Origin: Siphonodentalium dalli
Taxonomy: Eukaryota > Mollusca > Scaphopoda > Gadilida > Siphonodentaliidae
DNA length: 64,000 nucleotides
Direction: 5' to 3'
Assembly: GCA_032622095.1 (NCBI GenBank)
Contig: CP136066.1
Span: forward strand, 46,348,911-46,412,910
Shown here: positions 36,109 through 51,500 of the stretch, one piece after another
Layout: every line of letters begins with the position of its first letter
Position numbering within the stretch: the stretch's first letter is position 1
The notes under the pieces: model-generated
Told to the model about the DNA's origin: nothing
Seen by the model: the letters and a program-made list of their open reading frames with translations, nothing else
Databases searched by the model: none
Position numbers and translations under genes: made by a program

Positions 36109-36150
36109 TCAAGATGTTTGTTCGGTTGGCCGAATGAGGATGTTGTGTAC
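36109..36150 (-). CDS. SDR copy B exon 7-like duplicate (second version)
   Basis: This lies 321 bp downstream of the first exon 7. It keeps a CCCAG|GTA acceptor and is open: VHNILIRPTEQTS and TGA, 42 bp as in the others. Its 3' flank also matches. The RPTEQ end is closer to the general DHRS11 consensus than the LPTEQ of the other exons. It could be an alternative last exon, or the remnant of another tandem gene copy. Confidence 0.6.
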   Translation of the reverse strand, partial: VHNILIRPTEQTS

Positions 36151-36471
36151 CTGGGACATATATTTATATATGGAAAATTAGACTTTAACTGGTGATCTTC
36201 CTTTCCTTGGGTGAAAAAAACACTATGATCCACATACATTTATGACACACGAGCCCTACAATGAATACCAACTTGTGTATACACATTCAAATCAAATGTC
36301 ATACATCTGAATTCGTAGTTCCTATTCTATAAATAATGTATGTTTGTCTAAGTGAAACGAATTAAAACGTAACAATATTTAAATACGAGTGAGGTAGGTA
36401 TCGATGCATCTATCCCGCCTATTGACATAATGAGAATGTGAATCATTTGCAGCGTCCACTAACACTGACCA

Positions 36472-36513
36472 TCACAACTTTTGTTCAGTTGGTAGAATGA
36501 TGATATCGTGTAC
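36472..36513 (-). CDS. SDR copy B exon 7 (first version)
   Basis: The acceptor is TTCCAG|GTA. It encodes VHDIIILPTEQKL and TGA, almost identical to copy A exon 7. The 3' flank (GAATGTG...CATTTGCAGC region) is shared with A. Confidence 0.85.
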   Translation of the reverse strand, partial: VHDIIILPTEQKL

Positions 36514-39500
36514 CTGGAACAGATATGTATATAGCAAATTAGACATGAACGGATCATTGTTGTCTCAAAATGGGGTGAAGCAATAGGATCTTCATTAACA
36601 TACAACTATTTGTTCTTTGAATATTGTGACTGGAAATGCACGTGATATATGCGGGATAATCCAGTAATACCCCACATATTCCATACCAGTATATTATATA
36701 TACGTATTTCAGCATTAGCTATACCTATGTAACTTTTATACCGTTAGTGATCGGAATACATGGACCATATAAGTCTACATATTGTACACCATAAAGCCAC
36801 CAGTCTGCATAGAGTACGGACATCAAATGAGACCAGAACGCCCTAACATAATTTATCAACACAAGAAAATATACGGGTCAAACAGACGAGCTCCTTAGCA
36901 GTGATATTCGAGACGAAGTTCCCGGGATTAGTCCAGAGACCGTTGGGTCCATTCCAGACGGACGTCGTTAGATGGATTATGAGTTTACAACCATGGGCAA
37001 TAATGATCGATATTTCCGGTCATCAACAAACCACGCAACTATTCATTAAAGATTATATCACACAAGACTGTGGAATTCCATAACCCCAGATATTGACCGC
37101 GCAATACGATGCAAAAAACAAATCCTAATATATGAAGTACAAATAACGACAAAATAATATATAAAGATACTGGATCTCTTCCGGGTCACTATTACACCGA
37201 CATACTTTCATATACAAGAAAAAAAAAAAAAACGATTTCAAGACTACAAATAAATTGTTCTGTGGATAAAACACGGACAAACTAAGGATTGGATATATTA
37301 TTGGTCTATACACATGCAAAATAAAGGGGTTTATTCCTGGTGTTGCAGATTAAAATAGTTCCAATTTAGCTTTGGTGGAGAGTGGGAACATTTACCCTTC
37401 AGGAGTGGCTGAATAGAGCGCTAATATATTACCAACCTGGAGTGGCGGCCTATAGGACTTCAGAAGGGAGATGGTAGCATTTCGTATGGAGGTCACTATG
37501 ACCCCGGTGTGTCATTGCTATATAATATACATCTCAAAAGTGGCAGAGTAGCATTCACATAGCGCTAAGACATTACTTCCCCGAAGAAGCAAACTAACAT
37601 TTTACTGCGACGTATAAGTGATATTTTGTAGATATTATATGACTGTACTGCGACTAATTATGTCCGAGCTTACTTGAACGTGTGGTGAAGCTGATAGCGA
37701 ATAAATCAAAGCATCGGCGATGTCATCGGCTTGTAGAGACTACAAAGAAAAGAGCAAGTCTAGAAGTAAAACGTATCCGTGTTCATGGGTTAAACGGAAA
37801 TTGCCCGTTCGAACCCAAAATCGTGGGAACATAATTTGAGGAGAGGCATCTCAAAACATACATTCATAGAATATATTGATAAAGTCTCAATATAGTATTC
37901 AAAGTACGTGGAAACCTTGTTATGAAATTTTAACTTTATTTGAGGAACTAGAGTGATTTATTAATCACATTTTGACATATATGATAAACAACTAACTACC
38001 AACAAACCTAACCTTGTTGCTTTCAAAAGCCGCGTTGGAGTTATACTACTAGATGTACATCACCGCTGGATATGGGATGTCCATGTGGTAACTAATTTAG
38101 TTATATAATTATATCACATGCAATTCAATGGGGGGGGGGGGGGGGTACAAAAATTGCAGAAATGTATGCTGGGTGCTCCGAGAAACAAAACGCGCGTTTT
38201 TTTTACAACCTCATGCATTTTTTTAATAAAGACATTTTGTGCACATATTTGACATATGTAACAGTTTAAAACATATTATAACTGCAAAAACACCTTATTT
38301 ATGTTACTGGGACCTTATATGGGCCTTAGTGGAGGTGACATTAAGCTGGAGCTGGCATGTTGCACACGGGACGGTGGTGTGAAACCTTCCTTCCCGACAA
38401 CTTTCAAAAGAAGCGTCCATAAATTGAAAACTGATACAAATAAACTTGTCATCATGACTATTGTAACTAAGAACTTTGGGGTACGTTCATACGCTGGCAA
38501 GTTTGCACGGTATGGTTTCGCAGGCATGGATATGTCTACATAATGGACGCATTATAATTTCCATGTATCAGTATGGAATTTGACCACTCAGGGAAATGTG
38601 TGACGAGAGTGTGCTAATAGGTCTTCCTGTGTGGTCAAATTCCATACTGCTAAATGGCTATTCTAATGCGTCCATATAGTGGACAAATAAAGTAACCAAA
38701 CAGAAGCTGACATGTGCACATAAACACTAGTATAAGGCAATTTTACAAAAAAAACAAATGATACATATTCCAGCATATCCCCTGTATACCCAGTGATATA
38801 TCATTTTCCCCTGCAAGCTATTACATGAACCGAACATGCAATTGTTTTCGCTATTTGGCTCTAACACATTTTAAGCTCATACAATCTCAGGACAATGAAC
38901 TAAATATTGACTTTCGAGTCATTGTTGAAATTAGGTAGACATATCCATGACAAATCAGTTGTTAAACTTCAGTTTAACTAGAGTTGACCTATTTAGAAAG
39001 TAGATCCACATCTAGAGATGATAGTTGCCAGGCTGCAATTGGAAATATTATTTTATAAAACGGGAACACGAAATAAGTATTAAACTATTATTTGGCTTAA
39101 TTCTATGGAAAACAATTGTGATTTGTTCAACCATATTTATTGACAATTGGTTTGCACATATGTTGTGAACTTATACGGGGACGTAAAACAACGCACCCAA
39201 ATTCGAGACCGCCGATTTCCTATATCATGCCATGAATCTCTACTTCGGCCTACGCCCGTAGATATCACATTCCACAAGTACAAAACCTGGGAACTTGTTC
39301 ATGTTCTGACCTAAATAAGGCAGGAATATATTTCTTTGTTAATACTTGTTCCTCGATAATCTACTTCAAATTTGGGAATGGTTCTAGCTCGAGATTGTAT
39401 GATTTTTAACTCAACTTGACGAAGTAAAGCTTGAGCTATTGCTATGGGTTGACGCCCCCCGTGGGTGCGTGCGTCCATCAACTATTTACTTTGGTTCACC

Positions 39501-42500
39501 AAACTTCGTATGGATCTTCGGGATGACCTCTAGATGGGAGCCATCGATTATTTTCGAAATTCGTTAAAAAAAATGGCCTCAGGAGCCATCTTGGATTTTA
39601 CACTTTGCATGACTAAATCCTTGGACAGGCAACATTCCTTCACCCGATCGTCACCAAACTTCATATGGATCTTCGGGGTGACTTGTTGATGGGATCCATC
39701 GATTATTTATTAAATTTGTTAAAAAAAACTTGGCCGCCAGCGGCCATCTTGGATTTCAAATTTGAATCCATCGGCACACCCTGCAGTCCGCATATATCGA
39801 AGAAATGTTTTATAAATTTACAGGCATGATTAGGATCACCTCCAGATAAGAGCTATATAATTTGAACGAATTTCGATGAAAAACGAAATTCGGCCAGTAC
39901 GTTAAATTTGTCAGACAAACTTTTGCTTCTGGAATCGTTCTCAGATCACTGATCGTGGCATTGATTGTTGATTCGTGATGCCCATGGAACTGGGAATGCA
40001 GAATATCGACGCAAAGTTCGACCGGTAGCATGACGGATTCGAAACCTCGACCGCATCGTAGGTGTATGTCGACCCACTAATCAACTGAACTATTCGCCCA
40101 CAAAAATGTACGTGACGGCAGTGGTAAGACCAGCGGAGCTAGGGGAAATAACGCCATAACGGTGTCTTGTAGTTTGCCATAGACAGCCCAATTCGTTGCA
40201 CATATCGAATTCGTGTTTGTGCTTACATGGGAGCGACTGTACCAAGCTTGGGCCGTTTCTTCGTCGAAATTACGCGCCAGAAACTCTGTCTCAACTAATC
40301 CAGGACTGATACTCTGAAACGAAACAAAAGTGAATAACGGTTTCAATGTGGTCCACGAATAAAATCAGCAAAATGCATCAAAGATATTATTTGATAACAC
40401 GGAGCTACCATTTGCACTGTTTCTATACCAGAGATTACTCATGTATCAATGCACTCATCCATGTTGTGTTCACTTACAATCAGGCCTCAAAATATAGTGA
40501 TGGTCATTTGCATACCGAGGTCCCCAGAGGGTGAATTTAGTGATGCTACCCTGCATAGTGGGCTAGCGTCACCGAAATTCATCCCTTGTGGTCCTGATTC
40601 TGCACGGCCTCACCTGCTACGGGAGACATAGACAACAGTTTTAGTTCCCAGATGGTGAAGAGGGTGGTGTGTACCCATTGGTTACCTCGATTATGCATGG
40701 TGTCGTCCAAATTTGGTGATAAATAAACGAAACAAGAAATTCAGCTTAACGCACGGAATTTTGGCACTTTTATAAAAATCATTGACTATATCTATCGGCT
40801 TTCGATAAAGCTGCTCATGAAACTAAATGCATGTTTCACGAAAGTGGTACATCAGATCGAGATGATGACCAAATTAATCCCTGGTCAGAAATATGTTTTC
40901 AAACATGACATTTGAAATAATAATTAACTTTTTGTCGTGTAAGAAAGAAACTGTAGATAATGACGATCGTCCACATCGGACTTTTACACAGCTGTCACTC
41001 AAATAATTATTAGATATGTTTAACCAGTCAGCGACTGAGCTGGTCGCTTGCTGAAAATTCTTTATCCGACACTAATGCAGCCACATGCATACTTTCAGTG
41101 TTAAATTGCCTGCATCAAATAGCTTTGTATTTCGCGACACATGTACATATAACTAATAGTGGTTACTGTATGTTATTTCGCGATATACGTACATAACAAA
41201 TAGTGGTTATATTACATGTATTTAGCGAGTCGCGACACATGTACAATACTAATAGTGGTTATTGCATTTATTTCGCTACACAATCATGTACATAACAAAT
41301 AGGAGTTATTACATATATTTCGCGACACATATACATCGCTAATACTCTGGCTATTACATTTTGTTACATTATGTGTTACAAATATTTATCCAATTGAGGA
41401 TACACACGGTCATTCTTATATGTTAATTAATATAAATGAAATGACTCTCCATGGCGAAATCATATGTGTTAGATAGTTGCGTCCCGAATAGAGGTGTAAA
41501 TATTTACAATCGGGCGTACACTGCCAAAAATATTTTCTCAATTCAGAAAAAAAAACCACTTGAAATGAGAAATTATCTTGGGAGAATAGCTAGAAAAATA
41601 AGACCAAGATATTTTCTAGGTCAAGAAATGAAAGGGTGGGAAAATTTCTTTTCTGAGAAAATTTCTTTAAGAAAACACAGTAATCTTAGTAAGAAAATCC
41701 TAGTAAAAAAATCTTAGTATAGATTTTTTTTCTTATTGTAGGAAAGATTGTATTTCTCGCATAAGTTAATTTTTCTTAAAATAAGATAAGTTTAAGATAC
41801 TGCGATTATCTTGGGAGAATAGCTAGAAATTTAAGAAAGCTCACAATTATTCTAGAACAAGAAATAATATTTTCTATAGTAAGAAATATCGTCAAGATAT
41901 TTTATCTTAAGTGTCGCCAATTTTTTCTAGAACGAGATTTTCTCAAGCAGGAAAATAAATCTAAGTAAGGAAAAACAAGTTTTCTTAAGTAGGAATATTT
42001 TCCCCATTTAGGAGAGATAATTAGAAAACAATTCTTAATTAAGAAAACATTTAATTTTAAATTAATATAGAATTTTTTCAAGATATATATATATGTATGT
42101 ATAATAGAGACAATAAGGTGACTTAAAAGGCACGGGAGGCCTTATAGTTGTCGAAAATATTAATATTTGTTTCAATCACCGTAAACAGAAAAACATACAG
42201 TTCCGTTCATATATACCATGGTCATGGCGTAAACAGCATATCATTAAAACCTACTAGTACTATATTTCACCCAAGCAAGAGCCTGCATGTTTGTGTTACA
42301 GAAGACAGCACAGTGTTACTGGCTAATCACACACAAATGATATAAACGCTCTTTATTAGTTCCATATTAGGAATTCAGCAACAAAGGGCACTCCTTATGT
42401 TTACCATCATAATATAAACAAACACCAGGAAAGTAACTGTTTATGCTTTTGTTTACAATCATGGTCCAACATATGACAATAACATATTGTTACTAATGCA

Positions 42501-45500
42501 ATATTTCTCATTTGTACACATTTTAATATTCTTTCTGTTTGTGGCGGTTTTTGACCGGTGGAAATATTTTCACAGCATACTCACCGCCATGGCCTCCCGT
42601 ACCTTTAAATATACAAACAACAATTTTCGTTACATTTATGTATTTCTAAAATTGCAAGAGTAAAAACAAGATACTGTGTACATTCCCGAAGTGAAACTAT
42701 ACAAAGTACCTGACAGGTACTACCTGTATCTTGTTCTGCCTCTTAAAATTGTATAAACCTATATACGCAACAAAAATATATTGATTGCTAATAATTACGC
42801 CTGACACATGATTTTCAACATGTTTATAGAAAGATTTATCTCAAATCTGTCGGTTGCAAAAAAAATATAACAATTTCTGTTATTTGAGTATCCAGTTCAA
42901 ATGATAGGAAAAAAATCACCACACATGACAAACTAAGCCCTGTATGTGCCTCAATAAACATTGTAAGCCTGTATTTTTAAATGCACCGATTCTACGACAG
43001 GTGGTGTGTAATAAACAAAGAAAGACCCTTGTATTAATGGATTTGTTGATACAGCACTTGTGCAATTGAGGAAAGATAGAACTCTAGGCTGTGCTGTTTA
43101 TTCTATCTTTGTGCGCTAGCGCTTGTGTCAAATCAACAAACCCATAAACAAAATTGTGACATTCTGTGTAATAACAGCATCAGCATGGTTTCAATAGCTG
43201 TGTCATGAATCATGCAGATTGCATGTTTACTGTTCAGGTACTAGCCCAAGTCTTTTCGGTATGCAACAGCTTGGGATATCAAATACAGTAATGCCCTAAG
43301 TACCGGTGTAATTGACTCCTTAAACACAGCAGAATTATTCATAACTTTTCAGGATTTAGTCAGAAATATGGCTTGTTGTCATTCATCGGAAAGCTCTCCC
43401 CAAAAGCTTTCCGATGAATGGCAACAAGCCATATTGCCGACTAAATCCTGAAAAGTTTGCCATAATTCTGCTGTGGTTAAGGAGTCGATTACTTAGAGCA
43501 TTACTGTACATGAAACTGTTTTGGACCGAGTCCTGTCTGGCTACTCTTCTATATTATAACCTATCCAGATTTCATTGTTCAAAGGGTCACCATGAATCAC
43601 TCAATTAAACAATCATGATGATGTTGAGTGTTTTGCTTATCGCTCACTATTTAAGTGCTGTATATAAACAAACGATTGACTCACACAAAGTGTGTTTTGT
43701 GGATAATAATGCATTCATATGAACATTATCATATACTATTAGTATATTCTTGGGAAACTTTTTGCAAATGTTATTTTTAAATTATAACCTATAACGAAGG
43801 CCATCCATTCCTTTAAGTTCCAAAGATGTAAGGAAAATCACTGCATTTTAATTGCATACCGCATCCATCATGGTGCAACTATTTTTTGTTCAAGCAGTAA
43901 CCTTACCATGGTGTTGGAAATTACTGCAGTGTAATACCGCAGCATTACTGGGGTAACACCACGTTAGAGATGGTCAATTACTTTAAGTATATGCGGGTTT
44001 GAAATCATCATGCTTGCATGGGAAAGGCTGCCCTCTATGTTCTTATAAAAAAAGCGTCAATTTGACCTAATCTGAAGAAATACTGGTAGTGCTATAATCA
44101 AGATAACTTCAGCCCACAATTCTGGGCGTAAAGTCCATTATAGAAGAACATCGGGATGGGACTCGGTCAAGAACAGCATCAACCCAACCGATACCACAAG
44201 TTGTGTACCGGGAAAACTTGGGTCTAAACAGGTACTAGTGCATGCATGTATTACAAGCATTAAAGGGTACACTGATTCCGGCCATTTATGAGATCATCGC
44301 CTTTTATACTCAACAGAATATATGCAACAAATGGAATGAATTTGACCCATGATATGGGACTTAAAGAGCTTTGGTCTGTCTTCTACTGGAAACAACTCTT
44401 AAATTTATTAAGAGTTTATCAAGTTTTTTTCACAGTATAGTCTACATGTTAGTATAGCACTAGTACTCCCAGACTTTTTGTGATAAAAATGCGGATAAAA
44501 GTGCAGAATTCCATATACATGTACTTGTTTTAAATTGATGAATTAAGTGCATGAGCGGCTTTAGAGTTCTTTGAAGTGCAGTCATGCAAAATAACATAAA
44601 AGTTTGTAAAAAAAGGTACATGTACATACTACTACAATTATAGCGGTATGAAGTGTCTGGAGCACCTTTGATGGATAGAAGCGAATGTAAAACAGGCCTT
44701 TAAATTTTGCAAGAATCAAACTATAGCATTTCTACATCAAATCAGCTGCTTTTTACCAGACTCAAACTAAGAATCATGATTCTGACTCTAATCATACTAA
44801 AATCCCTACAAAATAATCTACTGGTGCACAGATATTTCATTGAGTGTTTCAAATCATTTTGATGGGACCCAAGGCACTCACAGTGAGTAGTAAATATGCC
44901 AAACATACTGTATAACATACAACAGTTCGTAAAAACATCACCACTAAGAAAAACATGATTACTGGTTCCTATATTAATTATTGAAAGTTTTCCAATAATG
45001 CAATTTCTCCTGTTGGAACCACCGCTATGTAAACAAAACTGTTACAGTGATTTGTCAACAAACATTGCTACTAGTAATCGCGTAGAGGGTTAAAAATATT
45101 TTAGTCTAAATATTATTTTCAGAATATTTTTCAAATGCTTTGGCCTTGCAATGTTTAACCCTTTCATGATGGGAGATGCGCTGGTGCAGCATTACCGCCA
45201 TTAAAGATCATGTACCAGTGAATTCTTGAAAATAAACAAGTCTCACATTGCGAGCATCACATGTATAAACAAATGCAATGGATTACAAGGTCAAGGTAAA
45301 TATTGTTAGGCCATGTATTCTCTTATATATGTGAGGCTCTATTTTGGAGACCAGCAAATATAAGAGAATGCATTGGCGCAGGGTTTTAGCAAAATTTCAG
45401 GAATCTCCAGTCATGGAAGGTTTAAGTTTTATTAAACTTTGGCATCTTATTGGACTTATTCAACACTGGTTGGTAATGTCATTTTAACAGTGATGTTTAT

Positions 45501-48500
45501 CAGAATTGCTAGCATGCAATGCCATTCTTTCACATAAATTACTCACAAAATATCGAAAGACCAGATGTGAGTATAATATAAATTTATCACCCCATTTTAT
45601 GCAGGGATACATACAATAAACATAACATATGTTACTAGTATGCTTTAAAGTCAACATGGAAAATTAAAGGTAAACAATCTCTCCATGGTCTCCATATCAT
45701 TAGATTCTAAGAACAACATTTCTTAATAAATTAATTACCAAAACATAATGCTACAGTAATGGCCAAAGTAATCGACCACTTAACCACAGCTGAATTATGG
45801 GTAATTTTTCAGGATTTAGTCGGAAATATGACTTGTTGCCATTCATCGGAAAGCTCTCCCCAAGAGCTTTCCGATGAATGGCAACAAGCCAATTAATTCT
45901 GCTGTGGTTAAGTGGTCAATTACTTTGGGCATTACTGTAACTACTGTCAACTCTAGTGTAACATTTTCCAAAACGTGTTATAAATCAACATTTTGTTCAT
46001 CGCAACTTGGTATCAAGATTATGTCAATCGACTCATTGAATATTTGCTAGGCCGGGAAATATTCAAGGTGGTGAAAAATAACAGATTTCAAAAAATTATA
46101 TTTTATAACTCAGAACATTAAAGGGTGTGTTCCTCAACTCGAATAAATTATTTTTACCCCTGAAGCCAAAGAAATGGTAATTGAGGAGCGTGAACTCAGA
46201 TTATCTGTCTTTAAATGTACATGTATGGTACATGTCTAAGCCACATTAAGCTCCTTGTACAGATTACTTGGTGATACAGCAGGTTGACAAAGATAAAGGA
46301 ACATCAGAATATTTTTATTCTGTGATGGATTTTAAGGCCTGTATGTGTGTACATGTACATGAATCTGATTTATTGACATGCTGCAATAATTTGTCACTTA
46401 AAGTGATGTGAAACACTCCAATAGGGTGATAAAATATAAATGGAGAATAATCTTGTTCAAAGTAGTACTTTTTACAAATATTATATCCAAATTAACAACA
46501 CACACCATCATTCGTATACATAATTAAATGCAGTAACTATCAAAGGCGAACTCGTTTTCGTTATATTATCGCCGATAGAATGGCCCAGAATCGAGTAGTA
46601 AATATTCACAATTGAGCGTAGTTCAGACAATGTTTTCTATGGAGTAATACGGTTGATTTGCTTTAGATTTTCGGCTATGTTAGTAGAATGCTACCTTCTT
46701 CCAGTTGGCATAGCGCCTTGGTACTAACTGATCAGTTTCACACACCAGAACAAGTGCATAATATATCTTTAAAAGTTCATATCCTTCAGACAAGCTCAGA
46801 AACAAGGCTTGAGACTGATCCATGGGTACTGTTGTGCTTTGTGTAGAGATATGAAACTGGTACACCTCCAAATTCTGGTCAATGTATTATGAAGTACGGT
46901 ATAACAAAGGTTATGCATACACTGGATGCCATAGTGCACATTTTCTGAGACTCATACAGGTACATACAGAAGCATACAGGTACATGTATGTTGTAGAATT
47001 GAATTCACTAACTTCACTTGCCATGATTTTCACCACTAAGTCTGATAAAATGTAGACGTCACTGATCGGTCTCCATCAAGGAAGGAATGGATGTGTCATT
47101 TTTGCCTTTGATGAAGACATTGGTCATCATGTGGTTATATATTAAAGCCTCCCCTTCGCTGCACAGTACTGGATTCAGTGCATACCGTCCATTGGTATAC
47201 ATATGGTACATGTATATAGCCAGGACTGTCACAAAGCAACAACTCACATTATGTCATGCATGGACGAATACCGATAACATCTAGATTACATGTATCCATT
47301 ACATGTACACCGAATAACATTTGAAATCCTTCCTCATCCAGAATTAATAATATTGGTATCAAGGGTAATCATTATCTGCAAGAAACACTCAGGAAACATG
47401 ATTCTATGATTGGTTATCATATATCAGGCCTTGAATGAAATTTGTATGTCTCAATCCAGTCAGGCAGCTCTTCCTGTCTGAAAAATAAGATTTGAATGCT
47501 TGTAATGACATCAGAAAAACGGAATGACTAATCATGTACATATTATTAAGATGTACGGTCCAAATTAATCACCGGGGGGGGGGGCAGTTATAACAGTAAT
47601 GTTATCCATTCAAACGCTGCATGTTGGTCAGAATCAGCTACAAATACATATATTTACATACTAAGTGTTGTCATCACTAAATCCAGCATATTGATTGGTC
47701 GGCGCCCACGTGGCTAGTTGCAGTTATTTCTCGGTGAATGCGCAACGGCTCATAACACCAAGCTCACAACACCATCCATACGTCATTGGGTTTGGAAAGA
47801 CGAACGCGTAATGTTTTGGGCGCATTTGGACTCGCGCAGGATTGACTTAATACATCATCTGGTTGCAATATGAAGAGAAATTATTCCTATTAACTTTTGC
47901 CAAGGGTGCTATTGGGTACTTTGGGCTGTTTTTGTCACGATACAATATTCAATTTAAATACATTTACAAAAGTGGCTTTTTCGCTAAATGTATATAAATA
48001 TAAGGATTAACTGTCATGTGGACTATTTTAATGGAGATATAACCGTGAGGTAAGTGGTCATAACTTGTATGTAAAACCCTTTGGGTTTTACACAAGTTAT
48101 GTCCACTTACCTCACGGTTACATCTCCATAAAAACAGTCCACATGACAGTTAATACTTATGTACATGTACTAGTAGCATATACCGTTGTAACAGGATACC
48201 TCCCCTTAAATATCTCCCCACTCACGATACCCACATGAATGACTAAAATAAAATTTCACTCATTTGATATGTTACTTGAACAAACAAAATTAAATAAAAA
48301 ACAAACGTAAATCTCATAAAACATCTTTTTCGGGCCATTTCATGGTCAAACGATATCAAAAGGGTGAATTTTCTTTTAGTCATATATTGGGGGAATGTCA
48401 GGGAATTACAGTAATGCCCAAAGTAAGTGACCACTTAACCTCAGGATTGTGGGTAATTTTTCAGGATTTATTCAGAAATATGGCTTGTGTGGTCTCACAC

Positions 48501-51500
48501 CAGAAACTTCTAACACAGCAGTACTAGAAAGGTTACCGCTTCAACACTGCACAAAATCGGTTGATATTTATGTAAAATATACTAAGCAGACTAGGTGTTA
48601 TGTATTGCTCCGCGTACCTATTTGTCCATGTACCTAAGAATAAGTCAAGCCATGTTCCATGTGTGAGGTATGGCTACATGTATACTCAAAGTAATTGGCC
48701 ACCTCTTTTTTTCCAAATATGTATTTTCAGACTCACAACTTCAATTTTCTCTCATTTTATAGAATATGGATTAACCTTAATATCCAAATCATATATACAT
48801 GAGTAGTACAATCCACATAAAACAATTTTGGATAACCACTGTCTTGGTTTACATGTGATATTGACCCCATTAACCCTCTTAATAATGCCAACTATGTCAG
48901 TGTCTACCAGTCGATTGCAGAATTCTACCCTGCGATCGCTTATCTGGCAAATTTTTACTGCAGAACTATCCCATGTATTAAACAATTTCTCCTCCAATGG
49001 TATCAGAAAACAGTTATATGCTGGTATCTCACTCATCTCATTTGCATCTTTTTCAAAGTCGAGGTAATGACTAGTTGTCATTTTTTAAAGTGCATACATA
49101 GCGTTGCGATCACCAATATACATGTTTGTACATGTCATGACATCACGAGGTACAAATCTGCGTTCTACTGGTAGACAATGACCATTTTAGTCATAATAAT
49201 CTAAACTAAGTTACCAAGCACCTTCTCGTGAATTGTATGCTCCGGTGTTTTTTTCGGTTTCCGGTCAAACCAAGTTGTTGTCTGGCTGGGGTAGATTTTA
49301 TTTTTCTGGGGGGGGGGGGGGCAATGGTCAGTGGAAAAAACTGCAGTTTTTGCTGTTTTGGGGGGGGGGGGGGCGGTACCCAAAACCGAAGAAAACAGTT
49401 TTTTTTCACCCTGTGTCTGCAGTTTCCCCCCCCCCCCCCATTTTTAAGGTCCATAATTATGAGGATAGCGGTATATACATGTATTGGTGACAATGTACAA
49501 ATATTCATCTGCATGGTAGCTATAGATTATAAACTCACCACTGGTATTTTGGCGAACAGACTTCCAGTAATATTTCACCTGTCATTTGTTCATTGCCACG
49601 TGTCTAGCTTGACAGGACCCATGCACGCTTAGACTAATCATGGGCGAAATCAATCTTCATATGTTGGAAGATGAGAGGGCATGATGCCGCATCCACCATG
49701 GCTAATGAATCTGGTATTTCTGTAATTGAAGAAAAAATACATGTACATGTATGCTGCATATATATGTACATGTATGCTGCATATATATGTACATGTATGT
49801 GGTATGGATGCATGTATTTTCATAATTTGCAAACATATTCAAAAACCAAGTGTAAAGTTCATTCTTCCAACAATATTAGCATTTTCGGCGATTCAGATGT
49901 CAGAAGACCATAATTCAATCGTAAATGGGGGGAATCGGGCCTGACAAAATCATGGATAGTTTGTTACGATGTCATCGCAGATGAGTATATTTAATATCGG
50001 TGGTTAACCACGTGATTAACTATCCTATGATATTTCCATTGACTTTGTACGATTTTTAAGTACACGCAAATTTCACCAAGTGGAGGTAACCAAGGATACG
50101 TCACAATTTTGCAATTCTGCATTGATATAACTCGTGATCATGTCGTGAGCATGCGCAGTCCAACTATCGGTTATTACCCAAGATGGGAATCTGTCCACTT
50201 ACAATTGAATCGTAGTCATATGGATCATGAATGTTCACTCAGTGAACGTACAGATGGAAGATACAATCTTACGTGGAGGAACCGAGATTGACGAGATCGT
50301 GGATAGTTTGTTCACACGATTACGATGTCGTACATGATGAAATCACAGTTTTTTTGTATGTGATTGACTATCATGCGATCCTTCAGGCCACAATTTTTAC
50401 ATACACATGACTGATTAGTGATTACGTCGCAAATGGGGATAACCAAGGATACGCCACAATTTCGCTTTTAAATAAAACAGTGCATGGTATTATTTTTTAC
50501 CTACGATTTTGAGGTGAGCATGCACAGTTGAGCGGTTGCTTCCTACGATGGAAATATTTCCACTTACGATTGTATCGTGGTAATCTGAACGTTCACTTAG
50601 TGTTAAATTGGCCATGGCATGACAATATTAAAGAGATTGTGGGAATTCTATCAGGTTGACATTTGTTAGAATATAAATGGTATGAAGTATAACTGATCAT
50701 AACTGACAATTTCCTTATAAGCTACATGTATATTTTCAATAAATGGAACCTTTTTATTTTCCAACTATTGTCATATTAATGTCGACCGATAATTCACTGC
50801 ATTTATGGCAGAATTTGATTTTGCAGACGAAAATAGCCATTCCCGGATAGTTTTTCTGTTTATGTAGCATAAAATTTAGGCCAATTTATAATTCATTAAA
50901 AATCGTTTTTGCAGTTGGGAACACAGTTGGGAATATTGTGTAGGGCTACCTTTATATATGAATCATAAATGCCATATAATCATAGTCCGTCAGAAGTTAC
51001 TATTTTGACCAAAAAAATGTTCATTTATCAATGACGGATTCCATTTTCTGAAATATTTCACGGAAACAAAATTAGGCCGATTTACTATCAAATTTCATTT
51101 GAATAAAATGGATAAGTCGTGCGCTTTTAATTGTAGTTCTAGTAACAGTCTGTTCATAATGAGAAATCACTTCAATTTATTACTAATTAGTTTCACTTAC
51201 CTAAAATCCGATCAATTTGTATCCTATGAAAACGTAAGATGGACGTCGTTATTGATCCATGCACGAGGCCCCGATCTGCGCCGGTAGGTAAAAAATAGGA
51301 ATCATTGTGCCGCTGTTGTAAAGTGGAACGAAATTACACGCATCAAGAACTATTACCTCAAATTTGTTAAGGCCACCACCAACAGGAGCGTGAAGACAGG
51401 GTGATTCAAGTTGGGGTGTATATATCCCAAACAGTTCATGACTGCCACATTAGTTGTAAACTTCACACCATATAAGAGCACCCCACCCCCTGGAATACGG

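Noticed and set aside
38301..38543. 80-codon frame beside the poly(G) run
   Set aside because: No copy, domain or splice context; it ends at a palindromic MITE.
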